A DNA stretch of 64,000 nucleotides from JAUASW01 sp036880965 (GTDB lineage Bacteria > Pseudomonadota > Gammaproteobacteria > Burkholderiales > Burkholderiaceae_C). The notes beneath the pieces were generated by a model that saw only the letters and a program-made list of their open reading frames with translations, did not search any database and had not been told where the DNA came from. The stretch spans positions 1,005,824 through 1,069,823 of the forward strand of contig NZ_JBAJMV010000001.1 of assembly GCF_036880965.1 (NCBI RefSeq). The letters run 5' to 3'. Below are positions 1 to 8,922 of this stretch, one piece after another. How positions within the stretch are numbered: the stretch's first letter is position 1; every line of letters begins with the position of its first letter. The position numbers and the translations under genes were made by a program.

Positions 1-333
1 GGACTTTGGCGGCAAGGGCTCGGCCACACCTTCATCAGGCGGCGCCACAGCGACTGCCGGCTGGGCGGCGCTGGCGGCAGGACCGGCATGGGCTGTCGCA
101 GTCGCAGGAGGCGGCGCATCTGCCGGCCTGCCCCTCGTTGCGGGTGGCGCAGTCGAGCGCAGCTCGCGTACAAACGCCGCCTGCATTCGCGGTGGCATGG
201 CCGCCATCTCGGCCCAGCGCTGATGCTGCGCCTGCAACTCATCCACCAGGCGCCAATGCCCGCACAGCACCAACACCAGAAGAGCGGCAAATGCCAAGCG
301 GCGCCTGGCTGAGGCCTTCAGCCGCCCAGCCAT
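1..333 (-). CDS. Membrane-anchored protein with Ala/Pro-rich linker, N-terminal fragment (possibly DUF3108 family)
   Basis: The reading frame opens with ATG at 333 and stays open to the left edge of the window, giving the first 111 residues of a longer protein. It begins with a short basic stretch (MAGRLKASARRR) and one hydrophobic segment around residues 13-25, which suggests a signal anchor. An Ala/Pro-rich linker follows from about residue 55. The start codon overlaps the end of the upstream M61 peptidase gene by 16 bases, so the two are probably co-transcribed. The pattern of membrane anchor plus Ala/Pro linker, and a phrase like AFVREL, recall DUF3108 proteins of Burkholderiales, but the defining domain lies outside the window, so this name is only a guess. 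Confidence 0.6.
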   Translation of the reverse strand, partial: MAGRLKASARRRLAFAALLVLVLCGHWRLVDELQAQHQRWAEMAAMPPRMQAAFVRELRSTAPPATRGRPADAPPPATATAHAGPAASAAQPAVAVAPPDEGVAEPLPPKS

Positions 334-2051
334 GCGTGGCGCAGGGTCTGGGCTCGTGCGGTGGCCTTTTCGGCAATGCTGAGGTTCACTGCCACCGGTA
401 CCGAGACGGCCGACTCCGGCATGCGCAGCGCGAGGTCCATCACCCGTTGTTCGCGACCTACCAGCAGATGCAGCCTGAGCGGGTCGCGTTGATCGAGGAA
501 CAGCGTGACATCGTCGAGCTTGCGCAGGCGCCAGCCGTTGCAGGCGATGAGCTCATCGCCAGCGCACAGGCCGGCGGCAGCGGCCGGGCTGCCCGCCAGC
601 ACCTGCTTGACCTGCAAGCCATCGCCCAGCTTCAAGCCCAGGCGCAGCGCCAGCGGCGCGGACTCGAAGCCCCAATGCACACCCAGGGGGTCGAGCAGGC
701 TGGCGAGCGGGAAATCGACATGGCCGTGCACCCACTGACGCAATTGCCCAGCCAGCTCGCTGCCACCCAGCTCGGCCACGGCGGTCAGGATCTCGGCCTC
801 GCTGATCGGCCCGCCATCGCTGTGCGCCCACAGCTTGCGCATCACTTCGTCCAGGCTCGCATGGCCGGAGCCGCGCAGCGACAAATCCAGGGCCATGGCC
901 AGCAAGGCGCCCTTGTTGTAGTAGCTGATCGTTGAATTGGGCGTGTTCTCGTCGGGCCGGTAGTACTTGGTCCAGGCCTCGAAGCTGGCCTCGGCCAGGC
1001 TCTGCACCTGACGGCCCGGCGTGGCCAGCACACCGCTGATGGCCGTCGACAGGAGTTTCAGGTAACGCGCCTCGTCGATCAGGCCGCTGCGCGCCAGGAA
1101 CAGCTCGTCGTAGTAGGACGTGAAGCCCTCGAAGAACCAGAGCAGCTCGGTGTAGTTCTCAACGTCGTAGTCGTAGCGCGCAAACTCCGCCGGGCGCAGC
1201 CGCTTGACGTTCCAGCTGTGAAAATACTCGTGGCTGATCAGGCCCAAGAGGCGGACCAGGCCTTCACTTACCTCTGCGTTGCCCAGGCGCGGCAAGTCGC
1301 GGCGCGGCGCAATCAAGGCCGTGCTAGAACGGTGCTCAAGGCCGCCGTAGCCCTCCTCCACCGCGTTGAGCAGGAACACATAGCGATCAAACGGCAGTTC
1401 GTTGCGCTTCGGATGCTTGCCGTGCCAGAAGGCGATCTGGGCAGCGCAGATTCGCCGCGCCTGCTCGAGCAGTCGGTCGCCATCGAACACGGGCAAGGCA
1501 CCCGCGACGATGAACTCGTGCGGCACGCCCTCGACCTCGAACTGCCCGCGCCAGAAGGCGCCCAGCTCGAAGGGATGGTCGACCAGCTCGTCGTAGTCCG
1601 CCGCCAGGTAGTGGCGGCCATCGAAGGGCAGCGCCGTGCCGACCTGCCAGCCCTCGGGCAGGCCTTGCACGCTCAGCCGCTGGATTTCGGCCTCGCGGCC
1701 CTCGGCACGCAGGCACAGGCTGCTCGGGTTGAAGAAGCCGCGTTCCGCGCTCAGATAGGCCGCTCGCACCGACGTGTCGAAGGCATAGACGCGGTAGCTG
1801 AGCTTGAGTGGCTCGCCGGCCAGATTGCCAGCCTGCCAGCGGTTCTTGGAGAGTTGCGTCAGCTCGATCGTGCGGCCGCCCTGCTCGGCCCGCAGGCCGC
1901 TCAGGTGGCGCGAGAACTCGCGCACCAGATAGCTGCCAGGTATCCAGACCGGCAGGCTGAACAGCTGCTGCGCGGCCGGTGCAGCGAGCCGGATTTCGAC
2001 CTGGAAATGGTGGCTGCCGACATCCTCGATCGAGATCAGGAAGTCGACCAT
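318..2051 (-). CDS. M61 family peptidase with C-terminal PDZ domain
   Basis: Predicted zinc metallopeptidase of the M61 (glycyl aminopeptidase) family, 577 residues. The catalytic HExxH motif is HEYFH at residues 274-278 and a downstream glutamate in the FFEGF context (E308) is the likely third zinc ligand. An N-terminal beta-rich M61 domain precedes it, and a PDZ-like domain (about residues 465-550, with GSPAAAAGL and GDELIA) closes the protein. I chose ATG 2051 because it lies two bases after the stop of the DUF3429 gene and starts directly at the conserved domain; a longer frame up to 2312 would be an out-of-frame extension over that gene. I see no clear signal peptide, so the location is probably cytoplasmic. 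Substrate unknown. Confidence 0.93.
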   Translation of the reverse strand: MVDFLISIEDVGSHHFQVEIRLAAPAAQQLFSLPVWIPGSYLVREFSRHLSGLRAEQGGRTIELTQLSKNRWQAGNLAGEPLKLSYRVYAFDTSVRAAYLSAERGFFNPSSLCLRAEGREAEIQRLSVQGLPEGWQVGTALPFDGRHYLAADYDELVDHPFELGAFWRGQFEVEGVPHEFIVAGALPVFDGDRLLEQARRICAAQIAFWHGKHPKRNELPFDRYVFLLNAVEEGYGGLEHRSSTALIAPRRDLPRLGNAEVSEGLVRLLGLISHEYFHSWNVKRLRPAEFARYDYDVENYTELLWFFEGFTSYYDELFLARSGLIDEARYLKLLSTAISGVLATPGRQVQSLAEASFEAWTKYYRPDENTPNSTISYYNKGALLAMALDLSLRGSGHASLDEVMRKLWAHSDGGPISEAEILTAVAELGGSELAGQLRQWVHGHVDFPLASLLDPLGVHWGFESAPLALRLGLKLGDGLQVKQVLAGSPAAAAGLCAGDELIACNGWRLRKLDDVTLFLDQRDPLRLHLLVGREQRVMDLALRMPESAVSVPVAVNLSIAEKATARAQTLRHAWLGG

Positions 2052-2053
2052 GC

Positions 2054-2497
2054 TCAGACCCCGGCCGCCGCGATGAAGCAGCACAGGGCCGCCACCATGC
2101 TGAGCCGGAAACGCAGCGTCAACCAGCTGCCCGCGCCGAGCGCCGGGTAGGTGCGCCGGTCCACCAGATAGCAGACGATCAGCATCACGCCGTGCACCAC
2201 GAGGCCGGCATAGGCCGGCATCAGCGTGGCGATGGCGGCAACCAAAGAGGGCACGACACCCCAGACAAAGGGTTGCGGCGAGGGAATGCTTTGTCGGAAG
2301 CCCAGGCCCCAATGGATGCCTCCGAGGAAGGAAACCACGGTGCCGGCATAGATCGACAGCCCCAGCGTTGCATAGGTGTGGGCGTCGTCGTTGTAACCCA
2401 GCAGCAGCCAGACCAGCAGCATGCCCAGCACGAAGGGCACGAGCCCCAGATTACCCAAGCGGGTAGCGATCGGATTCATTGGCAGCGGAGCACTCAT
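2054..2497 (-). CDS. DUF3429 domain-containing membrane protein
   Basis: Small integral membrane protein of 147 residues with about five hydrophobic segments. It matches the DUF3429 pattern, including a GGIHWG motif near residue 60 and a short polar loop before the last helix. Function is unknown for the family. It sits between dsbC (18 bases upstream) and the M61 peptidase (two bases downstream), so all three are probably one transcript. ATG 2497 is used; an internal ATG at 2479 is possible. Confidence 0.85.
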   Translation of the reverse strand: MSAPLPMNPIATRLGNLGLVPFVLGMLLVWLLLGYNDDAHTYATLGLSIYAGTVVSFLGGIHWGLGFRQSIPSPQPFVWGVVPSLVAAIATLMPAYAGLVVHGVMLIVCYLVDRRTYPALGAGSWLTLRFRLSMVAALCCFIAAAGV

Positions 2498-2515
2498 CGC
2501 TAGGGCCTGGAATGA

Positions 2516-3232
2516 CTATTTGGCTGCGGCCTGCAGGCGACGCTCAAGCTGCTCGGCGTTGATCGCGCCAGGCACACGGATGCCGTCCTCGAACAGGATG
2601 GCCGGTGTCGCGCTCACATGGTACTTGCGGGCAAAGGCCTGGTTGCGCTCGATGGCCGAGTCGTCGCAGGAGCCGGCCGCAACGCGGGGCGGCGCCGTGC
2701 CATCGAGCATCCAGTTGCGCCACACGGTGGTGGAATCCTTGGCGCACCAGATGGCGCGCGATTTGTCCGGCGAATCACCGCCCAGGATGGCCACAACGAA
2801 GGTGTACACGGTCACGTCCTTCACGTCCTGCAGGGAGCGCTCCAGGCGCTTGCAGTAACCGCAGTTCGGGTCGGCGAACACGGCGATGCGCCGCTTGCCA
2901 TTGCCGTTCTTCCAGACGATGGCGTCCTTCAGGGGCAGGATCGAGAAGTCGATCTGGTTGAGCTTGGCGATGCGGTCCTCGGTCACATTGCGGCGGGACT
3001 TCAGGTCGATCATCTCGCCTTCGATCAGGAACAGACCGGCACCATCGGTGTAACGGATTTCATTGCCATGCCGCACCTCCCACAGCCCCTGCATCGGCGA
3101 TGGTCGCACCTCATCGGGCTTGGGAAAATTGGGCACCTTCTCGCTCAGGCTCTTGCGGATCACGGCTTCGTTGGCAAGGGCGCCCAAGGACAGCAAGGCC
3201 AACGCGGCCAGCCACAGACTCTTCTTCAACAT
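2516..3232 (-). CDS. dsbC: DsbC-type thiol:disulfide interchange protein
   Basis: Periplasmic disulfide isomerase, 238 residues. The N-terminal signal peptide (MLKKS, hydrophobic core, cleavage probably near LGALA) is followed by a DsbC/G dimerisation region (about 20-90) and a thioredoxin-fold catalytic domain. The active site is CGYC at residues 124-127, the motif of E. coli DsbC, and the cis-proline loop is SATPAI near residue 210. A second cysteine pair (C164 and C189 regions) matches the structural disulfide of DsbC. It is expected to reshuffle wrong disulfides in exported proteins and to be kept reduced by a DsbD elsewhere. It is 45 bases downstream of a ubiquinone-hydroxylase-like gene on the same strand. 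Confidence 0.94.
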   Translation of the reverse strand: MLKKSLWLAALALLSLGALANEAVIRKSLSEKVPNFPKPDEVRPSPMQGLWEVRHGNEIRYTDGAGLFLIEGEMIDLKSRRNVTEDRIAKLNQIDFSILPLKDAIVWKNGNGKRRIAVFADPNCGYCKRLERSLQDVKDVTVYTFVVAILGGDSPDKSRAIWCAKDSTTVWRNWMLDGTAPPRVAAGSCDDSAIERNQAFARKYHVSATPAILFEDGIRVPGAINAEQLERRLQAAAK

Positions 3233-3277
3233 GATGGATGCAGATCCTGGATATGGGAGTGATTGGGTGCGCGGCCT

Positions 3278-4405
3278 TCAGCGGCCGAGCGCCTGGCCGG
3301 CCAAGAGCTTCTTCAGCGGCGACAGGCGGTTGAGCAGGGACAGGCCTTCGTTGCGCAGCTGGCGCAGGGCCGGCGCCTCACTGGCGAAAAGACGTTGCAG
3401 GCCATTGGTCATGTAGCCCATGGCCAGCGTGGGCAGGAGGCGTTCGCGCGCATAGCGGCGCAGGAGGCGAGCATCGCCGAGCATGCGCCAGCTCTCGCGC
3501 TGGGCCAGCACGCGGGCCAGACAGGCCACATCGGCCAGGCCCAGGTTGAGGCCCTGACCGGCCAGCGGATGGACCAGATGGGCCGCATCGCCCAGCAGCA
3601 CCCAGCCTTCGCCGCTGACCTCGGAGGCCTGCGCCAGGTTGAGCGGCCAAGCGGCGCGCGGGCTTGCCAGGCGCAAGCTGCCGGCCGCTTCACCACTGGC
3701 TTCGTTCAACGCGGCTTCAAAGTCGGCCTCGTCCATGGCGAGCAGCTCGGCGGCACGCTCGGGAGCGACCGACCACACGAGGCCGAAGCTGTGCTCCGGC
3801 TCAGGCCGGTCAAAGGGCAGGAGCGCCAGCACTTCGGGCGAACGGAACCATTGATGGGCAATACCCTGATGCGGGCGGTTCGACACCAGCCGCGCTGCCA
3901 CGCCATGCTGGGCATAGGGCTTGAGATCGAATTGCACGCCGCGTGCCGCTCGGGCGGCGGATTGGCGGCCTTCGCAGATGGCCTCCAGCTCGGCCGGCAC
4001 CTGCTGCCTGACGCGTTGAACATGTGGGGAGAAACGCACGGCGTCTGCCAGTTGCTGGTCCAGGGCGGCCGCGTCAACGATGAAGGCCAGCTCGGAACGA
4101 CCTTGCTGCCAGGCCGAGAAGTCCAGTTGCGCGCCTGCCTGGTCGCCGCGGATGCACATGTCGAAGACCGGCGTGCGGGCGTCCGTGGGCAGCGAATCCC
4201 AGACCTTGATTTGCTTCAGGAGCGCCACCGCCTCGGCGTTCAGGGCATAGGTGCGCACATCGTCCGCGCGCGCCGTTGCTTCATCAGCGCCCAGCAGCGC
4301 GACGCGCAAGCCCTGGGCGGCCAGGGCCAGGGCCAGGCTGCGGCCCACCGCACCCTCTCCCCGAACCAAAACCTCGTGAGCTTGCTTGCTTTGCATGGTC
4401 GCCAT
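3278..4405 (-). CDS. FAD-dependent monooxygenase, UbiH/COQ6 family
   Basis: Flavoprotein hydroxylase, 375 residues, of the family that adds hydroxyl groups to the ubiquinone ring. The FAD-binding dinucleotide motif is GEGAVG (residues 16-21), and the second FAD motif is LLGDAAHLVHPLAGQG with Asp273, both typical of UbiH/UbiF/UbiI/COQ6. The sequence does not let me decide which ring position it hydroxylates, so no symbol is given. ATG 4405 (MATMQ) is used and ATG 4396 is an alternative; a frame extending to 4621 would overlap the promoter region of ychF and lacks family similarity. It diverges from ychF and probably heads the transcript that includes dsbC. Confidence 0.9.
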   Translation of the reverse strand: MATMQSKQAHEVLVRGEGAVGRSLALALAAQGLRVALLGADEATARADDVRTYALNAEAVALLKQIKVWDSLPTDARTPVFDMCIRGDQAGAQLDFSAWQQGRSELAFIVDAAALDQQLADAVRFSPHVQRVRQQVPAELEAICEGRQSAARAARGVQFDLKPYAQHGVAARLVSNRPHQGIAHQWFRSPEVLALLPFDRPEPEHSFGLVWSVAPERAAELLAMDEADFEAALNEASGEAAGSLRLASPRAAWPLNLAQASEVSGEGWVLLGDAAHLVHPLAGQGLNLGLADVACLARVLAQRESWRMLGDARLLRRYARERLLPTLAMGYMTNGLQRLFASEAPALRQLRNEGLSLLNRLSPLKKLLAGQALGR

Positions 4406-4438
4406 TGTAGGCAGGCGGGGAAACCCGGCCCGGGCGGC

Positions 4439-4444
4439 TAAAAT
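4439..4444 (+). promoter_or_regulatory. Candidate -10 element upstream of ychF
   Basis: TAAAAT in the context GGCTAAAATCGCGG, about 98 bases before the ychF start in the divergent ubiH-like/ychF gap. The same GGCTAAAAT core precedes ctaC at 19911-19916 on the other strand. No good -35 hexamer is visible, so this is tentative. Confidence 0.35.
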
Positions 4445-4541
4445 CGCGGGCTGCACGCAGCTGCTGCGTCCCCTGAACGACCCAAAATCGGCCGTCTCGA
4501 CCACCGCCCGGTCACGACCGAGCCATCCAGAAAGCCCTGCC

Positions 4542-5633
4542 ATGAGCCTCAAATGCGGCATCGTGGGCCTGCCCAACGTCGGCAAGTCCACTCTCTTCAA
4601 CGCCCTGACAAAGGCCGGCATCGCCGCCGAGAACTACCCGTTCTGCACGATCGAGCCCAATGTCGGCGTGGTCGAGCTGCCCGACCCGCGTCTGCAGGCG
4701 CTGGCCGAGGTCGTCAAGCCTGAGCGCATCCTGCCGGCCATCGTCGAATTCGTGGACATCGCCGGCCTGGTGGCGGGCGCCTCCAAGGGTGAGGGCCTGG
4801 GCAACCAGTTCCTCTCGCACATCCGCGAGACCGACGCCATCGTCAACGTCGTGCGCTGCTTCGAAGACCCGAACGTCATCCACGTCAACGGCAAGGTCGA
4901 CCCGATCTCCGACATCGAAGTGATCCAGACCGAGCTGTGCCTGGCCGACCTCGGCACCGTCGAGAAGAGCCTGCACCGCTACAACAAGGTGGCCCGCGCC
5001 GGCGACAAGGACGCCATCGCCCTCGTGAAGGTGCTGGAGAAATGCCAGGCGGCCCTGGACCAGGCCAAGCCGGTGCGCACCCTCGACTTCAGCAAGGAAG
5101 AGCTGACCATCCTGAAGCCGCTGTGCCTGATCACGGCCAAGCCGGCGATGTTTGTCGGCAACGTGTCGGAAACCGGCTTCGAGAACAACCCCTTCCTGGA
5201 CCGCCTGAAGGAATACGCCGCCGCCCAGAACGGCCCGGTGGTGGCCATCTGTGCCAAGACCGAAGCCGAGCTGTCGGAAATGGAGGACGAAGACCGCGCC
5301 ATGTTCCTGGCCGAGATGGGCCAGGACGAGCCGGGCCTGAACCGCCTGATCCGCGCCGCCTTCAAGCTGCTGGGCCTGCAAACCTACTTCACCGCCGGCG
5401 TGAAGGAAGTGCGCGCCTGGACCATCCACATCGGCGACACCGCACCGCAGGCGGCCGGCGTGATCCACACGGACTTCGAGCGTGGCTTCATCCGCGCGCA
5501 GACCATTGCCTTCGAGGACTTCATCCAGTTCAAGGGCGAAGCCGGCGCCAAAGACGCTGGCAAGATGCGGGCCGAAGGCAAGGAATATGTGGTCAAGGAC
5601 GGCGACGTCCTGAACTTCCTGTTCAACGTCTGA
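4542..5633 (+). CDS. ychF: Redox-regulated Obg-family ATPase YchF
   Basis: YchF/OLA1-type P-loop protein, 363 residues, the usual length. The Walker A motif is GLPNVGKST (residues 9-17), the switch II region DIAGLVAGASKGEGLGNQFL is intact, and the C-terminal TGS domain ends with KDGDVLNFLFNV. This family binds ATP rather than GTP and associates with ribosomes; in E. coli it modulates oxidative-stress responses. ATG 4542 begins at the conserved MSLKCGIVGLPN; the frame is open upstream to 4386 but that part has no family similarity. A strong intrinsic terminator follows 26 bases after the stop, so it is probably monocistronic. Confidence 0.97.
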   Translation: MSLKCGIVGLPNVGKSTLFNALTKAGIAAENYPFCTIEPNVGVVELPDPRLQALAEVVKPERILPAIVEFVDIAGLVAGASKGEGLGNQFLSHIRETDAIVNVVRCFEDPNVIHVNGKVDPISDIEVIQTELCLADLGTVEKSLHRYNKVARAGDKDAIALVKVLEKCQAALDQAKPVRTLDFSKEELTILKPLCLITAKPAMFVGNVSETGFENNPFLDRLKEYAAAQNGPVVAICAKTEAELSEMEDEDRAMFLAEMGQDEPGLNRLIRAAFKLLGLQTYFTAGVKEVRAWTIHIGDTAPQAAGVIHTDFERGFIRAQTIAFEDFIQFKGEAGAKDAGKMRAEGKEYVVKDGDVLNFLFNV

Positions 5634-5659
5634 GCGAACAAAGCCTCGTTCACCCCTGG

Positions 5660-5686
5660 AAAGCCGGCTTCGCGCCGGCTTTTCTT
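5660..5686 (+). terminator. Intrinsic terminator of ychF
   Basis: A perfect 9-bp stem (AAAGCCGGC pairing with GCCGGCTTT, 5660-5668 with 5674-5682) closes a TTCGC loop and runs into TTTCTT. It lies 26 bases after the ychF stop and just before the sensor kinase gene. Confidence 0.8.
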
Positions 5687-5733
5687 GTGTAGGCTTGGAC
5701 GCAGCACAGACTCACAGCCTCGCTGAACTTTCG

Positions 5734-8700
5734 ATGCCTCTGCGCAAGATGCTGATCCGCGACTTCGCCCGCATGCTGGGCGTGGCCGTGGCCTATGCCA
5801 TCGTCGCGTTGGCGGCGATGCAGCTGGCAATCCCGCCCGACTACGCAGCGCCGCTCTACCCTTCGGCGGGCCTCGCGCTGGCAGCCGTCCTGGGCTGGGG
5901 CAGGCGCATGCTGCCCGGAGTGGCCTTGGGCGCGTTTGCCGCCAATGTGCTGCTCAGCCTTGACCGCGGCCTGCCCTCGCTGCTGGCGCCGACGCTGATC
6001 GGCCTGGGCGCCATGCTGCAGGCTGGCGCTGGCGGCTGGGCGATACGCCGCTGGGTGTCGCAGCCGCTTGTGCTGTCCGAACCGCAGGATCTCGCCCGCT
6101 TCTACGGGCTGGGCCTGCTGTCCTGCCTGATCAGCCCGACGGTCGGCAGTGGCGCCCTGCTGCTGATCGGTGCAATCGAAAAGCACCAATGGCTGCACAC
6201 CTGGGCGTCCTGGTGGGTGGGCGACACCCTGGGCCTCCTGATCGCCGCGCCAATGGCCCTGACCGTGCTGGGCCAGCCGCGCAAGGCCTGGCGGCCGCGC
6301 CGCCTGAGCGTGGGCCTGCCAATGCTCTTGAGCACCCTGCTGCTGGCTGCCGCCACCGTGCGCGTGCTGGACTGGGACGCGCAGCGAGGGCGCAGCCTGT
6401 TCGAGCGCGAGGCCGTGAATGCCTCCAATTCGCTGGAAGCCCGGCTGCGCGAACCGCTGCTGGCCCTGGAAGCCGCGCGCGGCCTGATGACCGTGGCGCC
6501 ACGTCAAAGTCGCCAGGACTTTGAGCGCGGCACGCAAGGATTCCTCGGCAACGGCCCCTTGCTTGCGATGGGCTTGGCTCAACGAGTGCCGCGCACTGCG
6601 CTCGCCGCCTTTGAGCGTGAAGCACTGGCCGACGGCCTGGAGGGTTTCAAGGCCATTGACCGCGACCGTCCTGGCGACCTCCTGCCTCCCGCCAACGAGG
6701 ACATGCTGGCGATCCGACTGATCGAGCCGCTGGCGCGCAACCGCGGCGCCCTGGGCGTCAATATCCGGTCGATACCGGGGCCGCGGCTGGCATTGGCCCG
6801 TGCCGAGGCCAGTGGCCTGGCCAGCGCCACGGCCGGCTTCCAGCTCTCGCAGGACAAGGAAAAGAGCACCGGCATCGTTGTCTACCAGGCGCTCTATGAA
6901 GGCCCGGTCAACAGCGCGGCCGAGCGCAGCGCCGCCTTGCGCGGCGTCGTCTTCGTGACCCTGCGGCCCGACCAGGTGCTGCAGGCCCTGCCGCCGCTGC
7001 CCGACTATCTGCGCCTGTGCCTGCTGGACACCGATCCGCTGGCGCCGCGCCGGCTGCTGGCCGGGCCGGCCGACTGCGAGCAGCTCACGCCGGCCATGCA
7101 CCAGACGCAGCGCTTGATGAGCTTTGGCGGCCGCCAATGGCAGATCATCGCTTTCGCGCCGCATGGCCTGCCCATCGTGGGCGGCGGCAGTGGCCTGCCC
7201 TTCGCCCTGGTGGGCCTGGTCTGCACGGCGCTCCTGGGCCTCTTGCTGCTGACCGTCACGGGCCGGGCCCGCCGCATCGAAGACCTGGTGCGTGCGCGCA
7301 CCTCCGAGCTCAAGCGCGAAGTGCTTCAGCGCCAGCAGGCCGCTGCCGCGCTGCTGGAGAGCGAACAGCGCTTCCGCAACATCTTCGACACCACGCCGAT
7401 CGGCCTCGTGATCGCAGACAAGCAGGGCATCGCGCTGCAGGCCAACCCGCATTTCTGCCGCCTGGTGGGGTACACGCTCGAGGAGTTGCAGCAGTTGCAC
7501 ACGGTGTCGTTCACCCATGCCGATGATCGCGCCGAAGACCTGCGCCTGGGTCGCCTGGTCTTGCAAGGCAAGTTGGGCATGTACCGGCGGGACAAGCGCT
7601 ATCTGCACAAGGACGGGCATGAGGTGCATGTGCGGGTCACCGTCTCGGTGCTCGAAGCCAGCGCCGGGGCCGGGCGGCGCCTGGTGGGCGTGGTCGAGGA
7701 CATCACCGACCAGCTGAAGATGGAAGAACTCGAGCGCGCCCGCGAGGCTGCCGAGGCAGCCAACCGGGCCAAGAACGACTTTCTCTCGCGCATGAGCCAT
7801 GAGCTGCGCACGCCGCTCAATGCCATGCTCGGCTTCACCCAATTGCTGGAGATGGACCGCGAGCAGCCGCTGAGCCCGCGCCAGCACGGCTGGTCAACGC
7901 AGATCCAGCAGGCGGGCTGGCATCTGCTGGAGATGATCGACGACACGCTGGACCTGTCGCGCATCGAATCGGGCGCGCTGCGCCTGGACCCGGCAGCGCA
8001 GGACCTCAATCGGCTGCTGGATGAGGCAGTCGCCATGGTGGAAGGCAACGCCGCACAGCGCCACCTGACGCTGGACCGGCAACTGGCCGAAGACGCCCGC
8101 CATGTGCATGGCGACGCCACCCGCATCAAGCAAATCCTGATCAATCTGCTGTCAAACGCGGTCAAGTACAACGTCGAGGGCGGCCGGATCGAGATCCGCA
8201 GCGAGCTGCAGGCCGGCGGCCGAGTGAGCCTGAGCGTGACCGACAGCGGCATCGGCCTCACGCCCGAGCAAGCGGCCAGCCTGTTCCAGCCTTTCAACCG
8301 CCTGGGCCGCGAGCACAGCTCGGTGTCGGGTACCGGCATCGGCCTGGTGATCTGCAAGCGCCTGGCAGAGGCTATGCGCGGCGAGCTGGAGGCCACAAGC
8401 CGCGCCGGTCTGGGCAGCCGCTTCACGCTCAGCCTGCCGGTGGCCAGCGCCGCAGTCGCCGCGCCGACCAGCGCCCTGGACCATGCCGCCGCCAGCCACT
8501 ATCACCAGCAGCGCCGGCTGATCTACATCGAGGACAACCCGGCCAATGCCGAGGTGATGCGCGGCATCCTGGCCCAGCGGCCGCAGATCAGCTGGGAGCT
8601 CTGCGTCGACGGCCAGAGCGGTCTGGAGACAGTGCTGAGCGTGAAGCCCGACCTGCTGCTGCTGGACCTGCAACTGCCTGACATCCATGGCCTGGAGCTC

Positions 8701-8889
8701 ATGCAACGCCTGCGCGCGGCCGGCGCCACGATGCCGGTCGTGGTGCTCTCCGCCAACGCCCTGCCCGAGCAGATCGAGGCCTGCAAGGCGGCCGGCGCGG
8801 CCGACTACATGACCAAGCCGGTCGACGTGCACGCGCTGCTCGCCCTGCTCGACAAGCTGCTGAGCGGCCCGGCGCTTGCTTCACAATAG
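5734..8889 (+). CDS. MASE1-CHASE-PAS hybrid sensor histidine kinase with receiver domain
   Basis: Large membrane-bound hybrid kinase of 1051 residues. Order: an N-terminal multi-helix MASE1-like region (about 10-200), an extracytoplasmic CHASE-like sensor (about 215-400), a membrane helix near 490-510, a PAS domain (about 545-660), HisKA with phospho-accepting His689 in HELRTPLN, HATPase_c (about 795-905) and a C-terminal receiver with phospho-acceptor Asp978 in LLLLDLQLP. The signal sensed is unknown. ATG 5734 is my start because it immediately precedes the first membrane helix; a TTG at 5695 would add 13 residues but lies only nine bases beyond the ychF terminator. The cheW gene follows after 33 bases, which suggests a link to chemosensory signalling. 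Confidence 0.9.
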   Translation: MPLRKMLIRDFARMLGVAVAYAIVALAAMQLAIPPDYAAPLYPSAGLALAAVLGWGRRMLPGVALGAFAANVLLSLDRGLPSLLAPTLIGLGAMLQAGAGGWAIRRWVSQPLVLSEPQDLARFYGLGLLSCLISPTVGSGALLLIGAIEKHQWLHTWASWWVGDTLGLLIAAPMALTVLGQPRKAWRPRRLSVGLPMLLSTLLLAAATVRVLDWDAQRGRSLFEREAVNASNSLEARLREPLLALEAARGLMTVAPRQSRQDFERGTQGFLGNGPLLAMGLAQRVPRTALAAFEREALADGLEGFKAIDRDRPGDLLPPANEDMLAIRLIEPLARNRGALGVNIRSIPGPRLALARAEASGLASATAGFQLSQDKEKSTGIVVYQALYEGPVNSAAERSAALRGVVFVTLRPDQVLQALPPLPDYLRLCLLDTDPLAPRRLLAGPADCEQLTPAMHQTQRLMSFGGRQWQIIAFAPHGLPIVGGGSGLPFALVGLVCTALLGLLLLTVTGRARRIEDLVRARTSELKREVLQRQQAAAALLESEQRFRNIFDTTPIGLVIADKQGIALQANPHFCRLVGYTLEELQQLHTVSFTHADDRAEDLRLGRLVLQGKLGMYRRDKRYLHKDGHEVHVRVTVSVLEASAGAGRRLVGVVEDITDQLKMEELERAREAAEAANRAKNDFLSRMSHELRTPLNAMLGFTQLLEMDREQPLSPRQHGWSTQIQQAGWHLLEMIDDTLDLSRIESGALRLDPAAQDLNRLLDEAVAMVEGNAAQRHLTLDRQLAEDARHVHGDATRIKQILINLLSNAVKYNVEGGRIEIRSELQAGGRVSLSVTDSGIGLTPEQAASLFQPFNRLGREHSSVSGTGIGLVICKRLAEAMRGELEATSRAGLGSRFTLSLPVASAAVAAPTSALDHAAASHYHQQRRLIYIEDNPANAEVMRGILAQRPQISWELCVDGQSGLETVLSVKPDLLLLDLQLPDIHGLELMQRLRAAGATMPVVVLSANALPEQIEACKAAGAADYMTKPVDVHALLALLDKLLSGPALASQ

Positions 8890-8922
8890 AGCCTCTCCCG
8901 GCCACCATCATCACGACAGGAC

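Noticed and set aside
6..935. Long open frame on the plus strand opposite the M61 peptidase
   Set aside because: It lies antisense to a gene with clear catalytic motifs and has the low-complexity Arg/Gln/Ala composition of shadow frames in high-GC DNA.
5650..7887. 745-codon minus-strand frame opposite the hybrid kinase
   Set aside because: Antisense to well-defined kinase domains, rich in Gln, His and Arg, no recognisable motif; a GC-bias shadow.
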